DNA of 64,000 bases from an uncultured bacterium. Its GTDB lineage: Bacteria > Verrucomicrobiota > Kiritimatiellia > PWTM01. The notes beneath the pieces were generated by a model. The model did not search any database, was not told the DNA's origin, and worked only from the letters and a program-made list of their open reading frames with translations. Below are positions 28,409 to 37,293 of the stretch, piece by piece. How positions within the stretch are numbered: the first letter of the stretch is position 1; each line of letters opens with the position of its first letter. The position numbers were made by a program, and so were the translations under genes. The DNA lies in contig CALLFZ010000003.1 in the NCBI GenBank assembly GCA_938010045.1, positions 1 to 64,000 on the forward strand. The letters run 5' to 3'.

Positions 28409-29997
28409 GCGTGCGCCTCGCCATGGACGGGCAGTCGGTCGAGGTGCCCGACGGTGCCACGCTGCTCGATGCCGCGCGCGCGCTCGGCCTGCGCATCCCG
28501 ACGTTGTGCCATCGCGACGGCCTACCGCACTACACCTCCTGCATGGTCTGCGCGGTCCGCGATGTCGCCAGCGGCCGCCTCTTGCCTGCCTGCTCCTACC
28601 CGGCCGCCGAGGGGATGGAGCTTGAGGCCTCGTCGGACGAGGTTCGCGCGGCGCGCCGCCGCGTGCTCGAGCTGCTGCTCGGTGAGCACGTCGGCGACTG
28701 CGAGGCGCCCTGTCGCCGCGCCTGCCCCGCGCGCCTGCGCATCCCCGAGCTGCTACGGAATGCGGCGCGCGCCGATTGGTCGGCCGCTGCCCGACTCGCC
28801 GCCGAGGACCTCGTGCTGCCTGCCGTGCTCGGCCGTATTTGCCCCGCGCCGTGCGAACGGAGCTGTCGGCGCGCGGACCGCGACGCACCGGTGGCGATCC
28901 GTGAACTGCATCGCCGCCTCGGCGAATCGTCGGCGTTGGGCCCCGCGCGCGCCCGCGCCGCCCGTTCGGCGGCACGGGGAGGCCGTGTCCTCGTCGTCGG
29001 CGCCGGTCCCGCGGGCCTCGCCGCAGCCGTGGTGCTGCGTCGCGCGGGCGTCGAGGTGCGTCTCCTCGACCGTGCGCCGCGTCCCGGCGGGGCGCTCCGC
29101 GATCCGGCGCTCGCCGATCGCCTGCCCACCGCTGTGCTCGACGCCGAGATTGAAGAGGTGCTCGCGGCGGGGATCCCCTTCGAAGGCGGCGTCGACATCC
29201 GCGAACCCGGTATGCTCGACGAAGGCCTCCGCGATTTCGACGCGGTCGTGCTCGCCTGCGGGCCACTTGCGCCGACGGCGATCGAATCGCTCGGCCTGCG
29301 CGCGACTGGCCGCGGCGTTGCCGTGACCGCCCCGACGCATCAAACCTCGCGCGCGGGCGTCTTCGCCGCCGGCGCCGCCGTGCAGCCGATGCGCCTCGCC
29401 GTCCGCGCCGTCGCCGACGGGCGCCTCGCCGCGGAGGGGGTGCTCGCATGGCTCGAACTTCGCGCTGGCACACCCTGGCCCGCCCGCTTCGATAGCCGCA
29501 TCGGCCGTCTCGCTCCCGGCGAAGTCGAACAGTGGATGCCCGACGCCTCGCCGGCTCCCCGCTCGTGGCCGGCCAACACCGCTGGAGCCGACGCCACGCT
29601 CGACCAGGTCGCCCGCGGCGAGGCGCTCCGCTGTCTCGGCTGCGATTGCCGCAAGGCGCGCAGTTGCCGCCTGCGCCGCCTCGCCGACGAATACGGCGCC
29701 ACCCAGACCCGCTTCGCCGCCGACTCGCGTCCGCCCGTGTTCCTCCGCCGTGACCATCCGCGCCTCGTCTACGAGCCCGGCAAGTGCATCAAGTGCGGCA
29801 TCTGCGTGCGGCTCGCCGCGCGCGCCAACGGCACGATGACGTTTCAACGCCGCGGGTACGAATCGCAGGTCGCGCCCGCCTTCAACGACGGCCTCGAAGC
29901 GGGGTTGGGCGAGGCCGCCGACGAGGCCGTGCGCGCCTGCCCCACCGCCGCGCTCGCATTTCGCGTCTGGGAGCCAATGTCCGGAGCCTACCGCTGA
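28405..29997 (+). CDS. [2Fe-2S]/FAD oxidoreductase subunit, NuoG-N plus reduced GltD-like domain
   Basis: This 530-residue protein has a GTG start overlapping the NuoEF stop. Residues 1-75 are a NuoG/HydA-type [2Fe-2S] domain (Cys35, 46, 49, 63). Cys99/103/107 and Cys146/150/154 are the Fe-S motifs of the GltD (glutamate synthase small chain) N-terminus. VLVVGAGPAGLAAAV at about 195-209 is the FAD Rossmann motif. The sequence then passes straight from the FDAVVLACG strand to the closing FAD strand (AGVFAAGAAV). The second Rossmann domain that binds NADPH in GltD is absent. The C-terminal part has CLGCDC and CIKCGICV motifs. It probably relays electrons between NuoEF and a partner through FAD without its own pyridine nucleotide site. 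Confidence 0.8.
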   Translation: MSVRLAMDGQSVEVPDGATLLDAARALGLRIPTLCHRDGLPHYTSCMVCAVRDVASGRLLPACSYPAAEGMELEASSDEVRAARRRVLELLLGEHVGDCEAPCRRACPARLRIPELLRNAARADWSAAARLAAEDLVLPAVLGRICPAPCERSCRRADRDAPVAIRELHRRLGESSALGPARARAARSAARGGRVLVVGAGPAGLAAAVVLRRAGVEVRLLDRAPRPGGALRDPALADRLPTAVLDAEIEEVLAAGIPFEGGVDIREPGMLDEGLRDFDAVVLACGPLAPTAIESLGLRATGRGVAVTAPTHQTSRAGVFAAGAAVQPMRLAVRAVADGRLAAEGVLAWLELRAGTPWPARFDSRIGRLAPGEVEQWMPDASPAPRSWPANTAGADATLDQVARGEALRCLGCDCRKARSCRLRRLADEYGATQTRFAADSRPPVFLRRDHPRLVYEPGKCIKCGICVRLAARANGTMTFQRRGYESQVAPAFNDGLEAGLGEAADEAVRACPTAALAFRVWEPMSGAYR

Positions 29998-30044
29998 AAC
30001 CATCTCGCCCAGTTTGGATGCGTCGCATCCTGGAGACCTTCCGC

Positions 30045-33041
30045 ATGAACGCTCGCTGTGTGCTGGCCGTCGTCGCCACCGTCGTCCTGTCCGCCGGCAT
30101 GGCCGCCGCCGATCCGGCCCTCGAAGAGCGGTTCCGCTCCCCGCGACGGGAAGACCGCCCCTGGGCCTACTGGTGGTGGCTCAACGGCAATGTGGACGAA
30201 GCCACCATCACCCGCGACCTCGAGGCGATGAAATCGCTCGGTTTCGGAGGTCTGCTGCACTTCGACGTGCGCGGATACCACGACGACCACGTCCCGCCGC
30301 CGCCCGAACGCACCGTCGTCATGAGCCCACGTTGGCGCGAGCTCATGCGGCATGCGCTGCGTGAAGCGGACCGCGTTGGCCTCGAGGTCAGCATCAACCT
30401 CAGCATGTGCGCCGGCGCGCTCATGGGGCCCTGGCCGTCCAAGGCCGATGCGCCCAAGAAGCTCATCTGGACCTCCGCGCAGGTGACGGGCCCGGCCCGC
30501 CTCGACTGCACATTGCCGCCGATCCCTGGCGAACACTCCGCTGAAGTGGCCCTGCTCGCCGTCCGCTGTCCCGACTCCGCGCCCGTCGTGCCGCCACACG
30601 TTCACGCCCACCCCGCGCCCGTCTGGGCGTCCCCCTGGCGTTCCGACGTGCCGCCCACGAATCCACCCGTCCTCGTCGAGGGCGAACCGCTTGATCTGAC
30701 CGACAAACACGACGCGGAGGGCCGCCTCACCTGGGAAATCCCGGCCGGCCGCTGGATCATGATCCGCTTCGCGTGGACCACCGCTGTCGGCGACCCCGCC
30801 CACGCGGGAAAGGTCGTCACGGAATACGACGTGGACGTGCTCGACGCCGCGGCCGTGGGCCGTCACTTCGACCGAATGGGCGGCGCGTTGCTCGAGGAGG
30901 CGGGCGAGCTGGCCGGCCGCACGCTCACGCACTTCTACAGCGTGAGCTGGGAGGGCGCCGCGCCGACTTGGACGGGCGGCTTCGAGGACTGGTTCCGCGC
31001 CCGCCGTGGCTATCCCATCCGCCCTTGGCTGCCCGTGCTCGCGGGCTTCGCGGTCGGCGGCGCCGAAGCGGCCGCGCGCTTCGTCCACGACTACCACTCC
31101 GCGCTCGCCGAGGCGATGAGAGACAATTTCTACGGCGAGCTTCAGCGGCGATGCCATGCTGTCGGCCTGAGGTGGCACGCCGAATCCGGCGGACCCTGGA
31201 ATCGCGCGCTGGCCGCATTTGCGCGCGCCGATCAGCTTGCGTTCCTTGGCCGCACGGACATGCCTCAGGGCGAGTTCTGGTTCATGGAGGGGCCCCGGCG
31301 TGGCCGCGCGCCGGAATTCAACCGCCCGGCCGCGATGGCCGCCCACATCTACGGTCGTCCGCTGGCCGCCGCCGAGGCATTCACCCACATGGTGCGCCAC
31401 TGGTCCGAGCATCCCGCGGTGCTGAAGCCACTGGCCGACCACGCCTTCTGCGACGGGATCAACCACCTAATCTGGCACACGTTCACGGCCTCGCCTCCCG
31501 AGTTCGGCCTGCCCGGCATTGAGTACTTCGCCGGCAGCCACCTCAACCCGAACGTCACCTGGTTTCCGATGGCCCGGCCGTTCATCGAATACCTCGCGCG
31601 CTGCCAGACGTTGCTCCGCCATGGCCGTCCTGTCGCCGACCTCGCCGTCTATGTTGGTGAACGGCCCTATCAGCACTGGGGCCGCGGCCGGCGTTGGAGC
31701 GAGGTCGCGACGCTCGAGGCACCCGCCGGTCACACCTACGACCTCATCAACACCGAGGTTCTGCTCACCCGCCTCGAGTGCCGCGACGGCGACCTCGCGC
31801 TGCCCGAGGGCCTCCGCTACCGCGCGCTCGTCGTGGACCTCGATGACGAGATCCTCCGTCCCGAACCGCTGCGTCGCGTCGTCGAACTCGCCGAGCAGGG
31901 CGCCACGCTGATCCTCGGCCGCCGCCGCCCCTCCGCCTCGTCGAGTCTCGCCGACCATCCTCGCTCGGACGCCGAGGTCCGTGAGCTCGCCGATCGCCTG
32001 TGGGGTCCCCCCGGCGGAGACGGCGGCGCCGAACCGCATCCGCTCGGACGTGGACGCGTCTTCCGCCGCACCGCCGTGGCCGACGCCCTCGCGCACATCG
32101 GCCTCCAACCCGATCTCGACGGCCTCTGGGACTTCACCCACCGGACCGACCGCCACATCGATGTCTACTTTGTGGCCGGACACGGCCATGCTCCCGCCAC
32201 GTTCCGCGTCACCGGCCGCCGGCCGGAACTATGGGATCCCGCCAGCGGCGCGATCCGGACTCCCGATGGCTGGGCCCCGACGGCCGATGGCCGCACGCTG
32301 GTCCATCTGCGCCTACCCACCAACGGCAGCGTGTTTGTTGTCTTCCGCGAAACGACGGGCGGCTTCCCCGCCTACGACCCGCCTCCGACCGGTGTCGAAC
32401 TTTCTACGATGTCCAACGACGCCGCCCATCTTCGCGTATGGAGCGCTGAGGCCGCGTCCTGGGCCGTCCGGCCCGAGCGCGTCATTCCGCTGCCCACCGA
32501 GGTGCCCGCGCCCATCGAACTGGCCGGACCGTGGATCGTGACGTTCGAGCCCGGACGCGGCGCGCCGGAGCAGATTCGTCTCGATCAACTCGTGGATTGG
32601 ACGCACCACACGCATCCGGGCGTTCGCTATTTCTCCGGCCGCGCCATCTACCGCACGACCGTCGAGCTCGACGCCGACCGTGCCGCCCACCCCGCCCGGC
32701 TTGAGTTCGGGGGCGTGGGCGTCATCGCGCGCATCACCGTGAACGGCCGCCCGCTCGGGATTCTCTGGACGCCGCCGTGGCATCTTGAGCTCACCGGTCA
32801 TCTCCGGTCCGGTCCCAACGAGATCGAGGTCGAGGTGGCGAACCTCTGGATCAACCGGCTGATCGGCGACGCCGCGCTGCCGCCCGAACAACGGATCACG
32901 AAGACCAACGTGCGCCTTGAACCGGGCAACCGCACACTGCGCGTGTTCCAGGGATTCGCCGCGAACGATCCGCTAACGCCCTCCGGTCTGATCGGCCCGG
33001 TCCGCCTGCGCTTCGGCCGCGAGGCTGCAATCCGATTTTGA
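30045..33041 (+). CDS. GH106-like glycoside hydrolase (putative alpha-L-rhamnosidase)
   Basis: ATG 30045 is chosen because GGAGA at 30032-30036 precedes it at 8 nt and a signal peptide follows (CVLAVVATVVLSAGMAAA). The product is 998 residues. The opening RPWAYWWWLNGNVDEATITRD, EAMKSLGFGGLLHFD and the later ITADLxx-like pattern are characteristic of GH106 and its relatives, which remove L-rhamnose. At the C-terminus a galactose-binding-like domain is clear: RPARLEFGGVGVIARITVNG, LGILWTPPWHLELTGHL, VANLWINRLIGDAALP. It probably acts on exported glycans in the periplasm. It lies 47 nt after the redox operon and may be part of the same transcript. The mutarotase at 405 fits a rhamnose diet. Confidence 0.75.
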   Translation: MNARCVLAVVATVVLSAGMAAADPALEERFRSPRREDRPWAYWWWLNGNVDEATITRDLEAMKSLGFGGLLHFDVRGYHDDHVPPPPERTVVMSPRWRELMRHALREADRVGLEVSINLSMCAGALMGPWPSKADAPKKLIWTSAQVTGPARLDCTLPPIPGEHSAEVALLAVRCPDSAPVVPPHVHAHPAPVWASPWRSDVPPTNPPVLVEGEPLDLTDKHDAEGRLTWEIPAGRWIMIRFAWTTAVGDPAHAGKVVTEYDVDVLDAAAVGRHFDRMGGALLEEAGELAGRTLTHFYSVSWEGAAPTWTGGFEDWFRARRGYPIRPWLPVLAGFAVGGAEAAARFVHDYHSALAEAMRDNFYGELQRRCHAVGLRWHAESGGPWNRALAAFARADQLAFLGRTDMPQGEFWFMEGPRRGRAPEFNRPAAMAAHIYGRPLAAAEAFTHMVRHWSEHPAVLKPLADHAFCDGINHLIWHTFTASPPEFGLPGIEYFAGSHLNPNVTWFPMARPFIEYLARCQTLLRHGRPVADLAVYVGERPYQHWGRGRRWSEVATLEAPAGHTYDLINTEVLLTRLECRDGDLALPEGLRYRALVVDLDDEILRPEPLRRVVELAEQGATLILGRRRPSASSSLADHPRSDAEVRELADRLWGPPGGDGGAEPHPLGRGRVFRRTAVADALAHIGLQPDLDGLWDFTHRTDRHIDVYFVAGHGHAPATFRVTGRRPELWDPASGAIRTPDGWAPTADGRTLVHLRLPTNGSVFVVFRETTGGFPAYDPPPTGVELSTMSNDAAHLRVWSAEAASWAVRPERVIPLPTEVPAPIELAGPWIVTFEPGRGAPEQIRLDQLVDWTHHTHPGVRYFSGRAIYRTTVELDADRAAHPARLEFGGVGVIARITVNGRPLGILWTPPWHLELTGHLRSGPNEIEVEVANLWINRLIGDAALPPEQRITKTNVRLEPGNRTLRVFQGFAANDPLTPSGLIGPVRLRFGREAAIRF

Positions 33042-33103
33042 TCGTGATCTGCGCTCGCGCGCGGTGCAAAGCCCCCGCGCGGCGAGGCGCGGATGCCACC
33101 GCC

Positions 33104-34000
33104 TCAGCCGCGCCCGAGTCGCAGCCGATCCCAGAGAAACCGCCACGCCGAAGCGCGGAACGCCGACCGCCAGTTCTGCCGTAGAAACGCGATGGGATGC
33201 CGCGCGATCGAACGCAGCATCGCCTCGCGCGCCAGGCGCGTGGGCTCAAGCGGATCGATGTCCGGAAGCTCGAGCTCCGCGCGCAACCACGTGAGATAGG
33301 CCATCCACTTGCGGTCGATCGGCACCCATCGGCCGTCCGGCGGCGGCGGCCGGTCCGCGCGGGTCATGATCACGGGCGCATCGGGCACGACGACCGGGGC
33401 CGCGGTGCGGCGCAGCCCGCGGATGATGCCGAACATGTGGGGAAAGTCCGTTGCGAGCGAGGCGCGCGCGAACGCTGCGTCGTAACAATCGGTGCGCACG
33501 ATGTTGCTCGAGAGCAACGTGTGCTCCGTCAGCGCGGCGGGATCGCGCCGCGCGCAGTCCGCGGCGAACTCGCGGTAGCTGGAATAGACCGCGGGCCGTG
33601 GCAGCGCGCGCGGATACCGCGTGTCGAAGACCAGCAGCAGACCCGGGTCATGGCGCCGGAGTAGGTCGAGCACCGTCCTGAGTGCGCCGGGATGCAGCAC
33701 CTCGTCATCGCCGAGCAGCCACCCGAACCGTCCGCGCGCCAGTTCGAGCGCGGCGCAGAGATTCGGATTGATGCCGAGATTGCGCGGCTGCCGCACCGCC
33801 TCGATCGGCAGTCCCGCCGCGCGTGCGCGCTCGATCACCGCGGGTGTCTCGTCGGGAGAACCATTGTCCGAGACCGCCACCGCGACCGTTGCCGGTCCCC
33901 AACCGCCCTCGCGCATCTGCGCCGCGATCGAGGCGAGCATCTCGGCGAGATACCGCGCGCGGTTGTAGGTCGGAATGCACATGGTCAGAAACGCGGCCAT
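33104..34000 (-). CDS. Family 2 glycosyltransferase
   Basis: This 298-residue protein starts at ATG 34000; the open frame upstream is not protein-like. The GT-A opening FLTMCIPTYNRARYLAEML is followed by VAVSDNGSPDETPAVIERA and NLGINPNLCAALELARGRFGWLLGDDEVL, which hold the nucleotide-sugar and metal (DDE) motifs of GT2. No membrane helix is obvious. It is divergent from the methyltransferase gene at 34158 and probably serves synthesis of the same surface glycan. The donor and acceptor sugars cannot be inferred. Confidence 0.85.
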   Translation of the reverse strand: MAAFLTMCIPTYNRARYLAEMLASIAAQMREGGWGPATVAVAVSDNGSPDETPAVIERARAAGLPIEAVRQPRNLGINPNLCAALELARGRFGWLLGDDEVLHPGALRTVLDLLRRHDPGLLLVFDTRYPRALPRPAVYSSYREFAADCARRDPAALTEHTLLSSNIVRTDCYDAAFARASLATDFPHMFGIIRGLRRTAAPVVVPDAPVIMTRADRPPPPDGRWVPIDRKWMAYLTWLRAELELPDIDPLEPTRLAREAMLRSIARHPIAFLRQNWRSAFRASAWRFLWDRLRLGRG

Positions 34001-34157
34001 GGACAAGGTTGTACCCTGAGGCGGCCGCGAACGCGACGCCGAGCCCGCCGTCCGCGCGCGCGCCCGCGTTGGCTTGCCTGGGCGCCGTGAACACGCTATC
34101 CAGATTCTTCCGCGCTGGCGGCACCGCGGACCCGGACCGGCGCGGAGGGAGTCCACT

Positions 34158-35447
34158 GTGAACAACGCCGTTGTTGAACAAACCACCTGCCGGCTCTGTG
34201 GACGGGGCGGGCTCGCGCCGCTGCTGTCGCTGGGCGAGCAGTGTGCGGTCGCATTCCTCGACTCGCCCGACGAGCCGGCCGTCCGCGCGCCGCTCGAACT
34301 GGTCGTCTGCGATCCCGCGCGGGGGGGCTGTGCGCTCGTGCAGCTCCGGCACACGCTCGACCACGACCTGCTCTATCGCCGCTACTGGTACCGCTCCGGC
34401 ATCAGCACCACGATGGTCGCCGCGCTCGCCGACGTGGCCGCCGCGGCGGAACGCGTCGCCGGTCTGCGCCCGGGCGACCTCGTCGTGGACATCGGCTGCA
34501 ACGACGGCACGCTGTTGCGCCAGTACTCTGTCCAAGGGTTGGACAAGGTGGGCTTCGAGCCGTCCAACCTTTGGACGCTGGCGGCCGACGCGGGCCGGAT
34601 CGTGCACGACTACTTCCACGCCGCGCCGTTCCTCGAGCTCGCGGGCCCGCGCCGCGCGAAGGCCATCACCAGCATCGCGATGTTCTACGACCTCGAGGAC
34701 CCGAACGCGTTCGTACGCGACATCCTTGCCTGCCTTGCGCCGGACGGCGTTTGGATCGTGCAGATGAATTACCTCGGGCTCATGATCGAAAACGCGACGT
34801 TCGACAACATCTCGCACGAGCACCTCGAGTACTACTCGCTCGCGGCGATGGAGCGGCTGCTGGCGCGGCATGGGCTCGAGGCGATGGACGCCGAGCTCAA
34901 CGACGTCAACGGCGGCAGTATCCGGCTGTACATCCGGCGGGCCGGTGCGCCGGTGCGGCCGTTCGACGGCGCCGCGGAGCGGCTGGCCGCGATCCGCGCG
35001 CGCGAACGCGAGCTCGGGCTTGAGCGCGCGGACGCGCTCGCGGGCTTCGCGCGGCGCATCGACCGGATCCGCGACCGGCTGCGGGAGGTGCTCGAGGCAG
35101 AGCGGCGGGCTGGCCGGCGCATTTATATCTATGGCGCCTCGACGCGCGGTCTCGTCGTGCTCCAGTTCGCGGGCATCACCTCCGAACTGATCCCGTTGGC
35201 CGTGGACAAGAATCCGGACAAAGCGGGCCGCTACATCGCCGGCACAGGCATCCGCTGCATCACGCTCGAACAGTACCGGGCCGATCCGCCGGACCTGCTG
35301 TTCGTGCTGCCGTATCAGTTCCGGCATGAGATCATGCGGCAGGAGGCGGCGTTCCTGCGCCGGGGCGGCCGGATGCTCTTCGCGATCCCCGAGGTGCGGA
35401 TCGTCGGCGCGGCGGACCTGGCCGCGTTGGAGGAGGTCCGCGCATGA
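34158..35447 (+). CDS. C-methyltransferase-family protein for sugar modification
   Basis: This 429-residue protein starts at GTG 34158 with GGAGGGA about 8 nt upstream. It has the three parts of the family typified by the deoxysugar C-methyltransferases TylC3 and NovU. There is an N-terminal zinc-binding domain (CRLCGRGGL ... CDPARGGC), a SAM-binding domain (VVDIGCNDGTLLRQ), and a C-terminal domain with IYIYGASTRGLVVLQF. The central helper region ENATFDNISHEHLEYYS contains the His-Glu-His-Glu-Tyr signature. It is translationally coupled to the epimerase downstream. Two perfect GTCCAA dyads lie within its coding sequence at 34529-34577. Confidence 0.85.
   Translation: MNNAVVEQTTCRLCGRGGLAPLLSLGEQCAVAFLDSPDEPAVRAPLELVVCDPARGGCALVQLRHTLDHDLLYRRYWYRSGISTTMVAALADVAAAAERVAGLRPGDLVVDIGCNDGTLLRQYSVQGLDKVGFEPSNLWTLAADAGRIVHDYFHAAPFLELAGPRRAKAITSIAMFYDLEDPNAFVRDILACLAPDGVWIVQMNYLGLMIENATFDNISHEHLEYYSLAAMERLLARHGLEAMDAELNDVNGGSIRLYIRRAGAPVRPFDGAAERLAAIRARERELGLERADALAGFARRIDRIRDRLREVLEAERRAGRRIYIYGASTRGLVVLQFAGITSELIPLAVDKNPDKAGRYIAGTGIRCITLEQYRADPPDLLFVLPYQFRHEIMRQEAAFLRRGGRMLFAIPEVRIVGAADLAALEEVRA
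34529..34577. repeat. Paired-dyad repeat, copy 2 (inside a coding sequence)
   Basis: TGTCCAAGGGTTGGACA at 34529-34545 and CGTCCAACCTTTGGACG at 34561-34577 are both perfect palindromes with 7-bp arms and a 3-nt centre, spaced exactly 32 nt. They encode part of the methyltransferase between the SAM motif and the next strand without breaking its frame. The same half-sites and about the same spacing recur in intergenic DNA at 63388 and, degenerately, at 19127. Confidence 0.6.
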
Positions 35448-36412
35448 GCCGCGTGCTGATCACCGGCGTCACGGGCTTCATCGGCAGCCACCTTGCGCAG
35501 TCGCTCGCGCGCGCGCACGAGGTCTGGGGGCTTGTCCGCCATTCGACGAGCCGCGACGCGGAGCGGCTGGCTCCGTTCCTGCGCGGCGTGCGGCAGGTCA
35601 CGGGCGAGCTCGCGGACTTCGTCGGTTTGCTCGGCGTGCTACGACGGGTCGATCCGGACGTCGTCATCCACCTGGCCGCGATGAGCCCGGTGCGTCACTC
35701 GTTCGAGATGCCGTTGGCCTACGTGCAGGCCAACATCGTCGGTACGCTGAACCTCGCGCACGCGATGCTTGAGCTGCCCGATCCCGGCCGGCGACTGCTT
35801 CTCTATGCCTCGACCGCCGAGGTGTACGGGATTCAAACCGCGCCGCCGATCCGCGAGGACGCGCCGCTATGGCCGTCGAGCCCCTATGCCAACACGAAGG
35901 CCGTCACGGACACCTACCTGCGCATGATGACGACAGTCTACGGCCTGCGGGCCATCGTGTTGCGCTGCGTGAACACCTACGGGCGCAAGATTGAGACGAA
36001 CTTCATGGTAGAGTACCTGATCACGCGCATGCTGCGTCGCGAGCCGGTGCACGTCGGCGCGCCCGACTCGGTGCGCGACTACATGTTCGTGACCGACCAC
36101 GTCGCGGCCTACCGCGCCGCGATGGCGCATCCGGAGGCCGCCGGTGAGGCGTTCAACGCGGCGGCCGGCCAGATCGTCACGAACCGCGAACTCGCGCTGC
36201 GCATCGCGAAGCTCACGGAGTACCCGGCCCGCCGCATCGCGTTCGGGGAGTACCCGCCGGACTACCCGAAGCGGCCGCTGGCCTCCGACCAGCCGTTCAT
36301 CGAGCTCGACGCGACGAAGATCCGCGAATGGCTCGGCTGGCGCGCGAAGGTCGGGCTCGACGAGGGATTGCGCCGCACGATCGAGTGGTGGCGGCGCGCT
36401 CGTGGGCGCTAG
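35444..36412 (+). CDS. NAD-dependent epimerase/dehydratase (GDP-mannose 4,6-dehydratase-like)
   Basis: This 322-residue short-chain extended dehydrogenase has an N-terminal NAD site ITGVTGFIGSHLAQ. The catalytic Ser/Thr lie in STAEVYG and the Tyr-x3-Lys in PYANTK. The family strand VIHLAAMSPVRHSFE and the later IVLRCVNTYG and RDYMFVTDH motifs place it near GDP-mannose 4,6-dehydratases and RmlB-type enzymes. Its ATG overlaps the methyltransferase stop by 4 nt, so the two probably act successively on one nucleotide sugar. The exact sugar is not determinable. Confidence 0.88.
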   Translation: MSRVLITGVTGFIGSHLAQSLARAHEVWGLVRHSTSRDAERLAPFLRGVRQVTGELADFVGLLGVLRRVDPDVVIHLAAMSPVRHSFEMPLAYVQANIVGTLNLAHAMLELPDPGRRLLLYASTAEVYGIQTAPPIREDAPLWPSSPYANTKAVTDTYLRMMTTVYGLRAIVLRCVNTYGRKIETNFMVEYLITRMLRREPVHVGAPDSVRDYMFVTDHVAAYRAAMAHPEAAGEAFNAAAGQIVTNRELALRIAKLTEYPARRIAFGEYPPDYPKRPLASDQPFIELDATKIREWLGWRAKVGLDEGLRRTIEWWRRARGR

Positions 36413-36537
36413 CGGATCGCCGCGCCGCCGGCCGGTGCGCGATCGCGGGGAGCCTCGGTGGCTCGACCGCCGCATTGCAGCCCGCGGCGACGCGTTCTAT
36501 GCTCGCGGCGGACCTGATGCGTCGTTGAGGAGTTTTC

Positions 36538-37293
36538 ATGAACACCGCCCATGTTCGGTGGGGAATCTGCGCCGCCGCGGCCGCCGCGATCCTGGCGGGC
36601 TGCGGCCAACGCGAACGCTCCTCTTCCTCCGACACCCCGCGCCCGGCCGACCCGCCGGCGGTGCCGTCCGCGGCGCCCGCGGCCGTTCCCGCGCCGCGCG
36701 CCCACGGCGCCACCCGCGTTGTGTCGGCCGCGTCGGCCTCCGCGCCCGCTGCCCCGGCGCGTTCCGCGCGCGGTCTTACGACGCTGCCGCGGGAGTACGC
36801 CGAGGCCGCGTTGAACGGCCTGGAGGAACTCATTGACCGTGTGATCCGCGAGGGCCTCCTCGATCCCAATGCGGTGGGCGAACAGGGCCGTACGATGCTC
36901 ATGCTCGCCGCGTTCAATGGTCATACCAGCCTGTGCCGCCGTCTGCTCGGCTACGGCGCGGATGTCCACCGAAACGACGAGATCGGCCGAACGGCATTGA
37001 TGTATGCGGCGACCGGCGCGAATGTGGATACGGTCCGCCTCCTGCTCGACGCGGGCGCCGAGGTCAACGCCGCCGACCGCGGCGAGCGATGGACCGCACT
37101 GATGTTTGCGGCCGCGGAGGGCCAAACCGAGGTCGTGCGTCTGCTGCTCGACCGCGGCGCGGATCCCGAGCTGCGCGACGCCGACCAGGACCGGGCGATC
37201 GAGTTCGCGCGCAACAACGGTCATGCCGAGACCGTGCGGGTGCTCGAAGAGGCCGCCGCGCGCCGGGCCGCCGCCGTTCCGTCCGCGCGATGA
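36538..37293 (+). CDS. Ankyrin-repeat lipoprotein
   Basis: This 251-residue protein has a lipoprotein signal (ILAGC, lipid-modified Cys22) and a long Ser/Pro/Ala linker. From about residue 115 it carries four ankyrin repeats, e.g. GRTMLMLAAFNGHTSLCRRLLGYGADV, GRTALMYAATGANVDTVRLLLDAGAEV and WTALMFAAAEGQTEVVRLLLDRGADP. It is presumably anchored in the envelope and binds a protein partner. Its stop overlaps the aminotransferase start, so the two genes are linked although no functional connection is apparent. Confidence 0.9.
   Translation: MNTAHVRWGICAAAAAAILAGCGQRERSSSSDTPRPADPPAVPSAAPAAVPAPRAHGATRVVSAASASAPAAPARSARGLTTLPREYAEAALNGLEELIDRVIREGLLDPNAVGEQGRTMLMLAAFNGHTSLCRRLLGYGADVHRNDEIGRTALMYAATGANVDTVRLLLDAGAEVNAADRGERWTALMFAAAEGQTEVVRLLLDRGADPELRDADQDRAIEFARNNGHAETVRVLEEAAARRAAAVPSAR

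Noticed and set aside
25928-29473. 1181-residue open frame on the minus strand opposite the NuoEF and FAD-subunit genes
   Set aside because: Its translation is Arg/Gly/Ala-rich with no domain. The plus-strand proteins in the same DNA are strongly conserved. High-GC codon usage commonly opens the antisense frame.
25991-29997. Electron-bifurcating FeFe hydrogenase (HydABC) or complex I
   Set aside because: There is no H-cluster subunit with its Cys motifs and no NuoA/H/J/K/L/M/N membrane subunits. The NuoEF-like and [2Fe-2S]/FAD proteins alone cannot form either complex.
33054-33086. GC-rich hairpin between the convergent GH106-like and GT2 genes
   Set aside because: The stem CTCGCGCGCGG / CCGCGCGGCGAG has a bulge and no T-run follows, so I do not call it a terminator.
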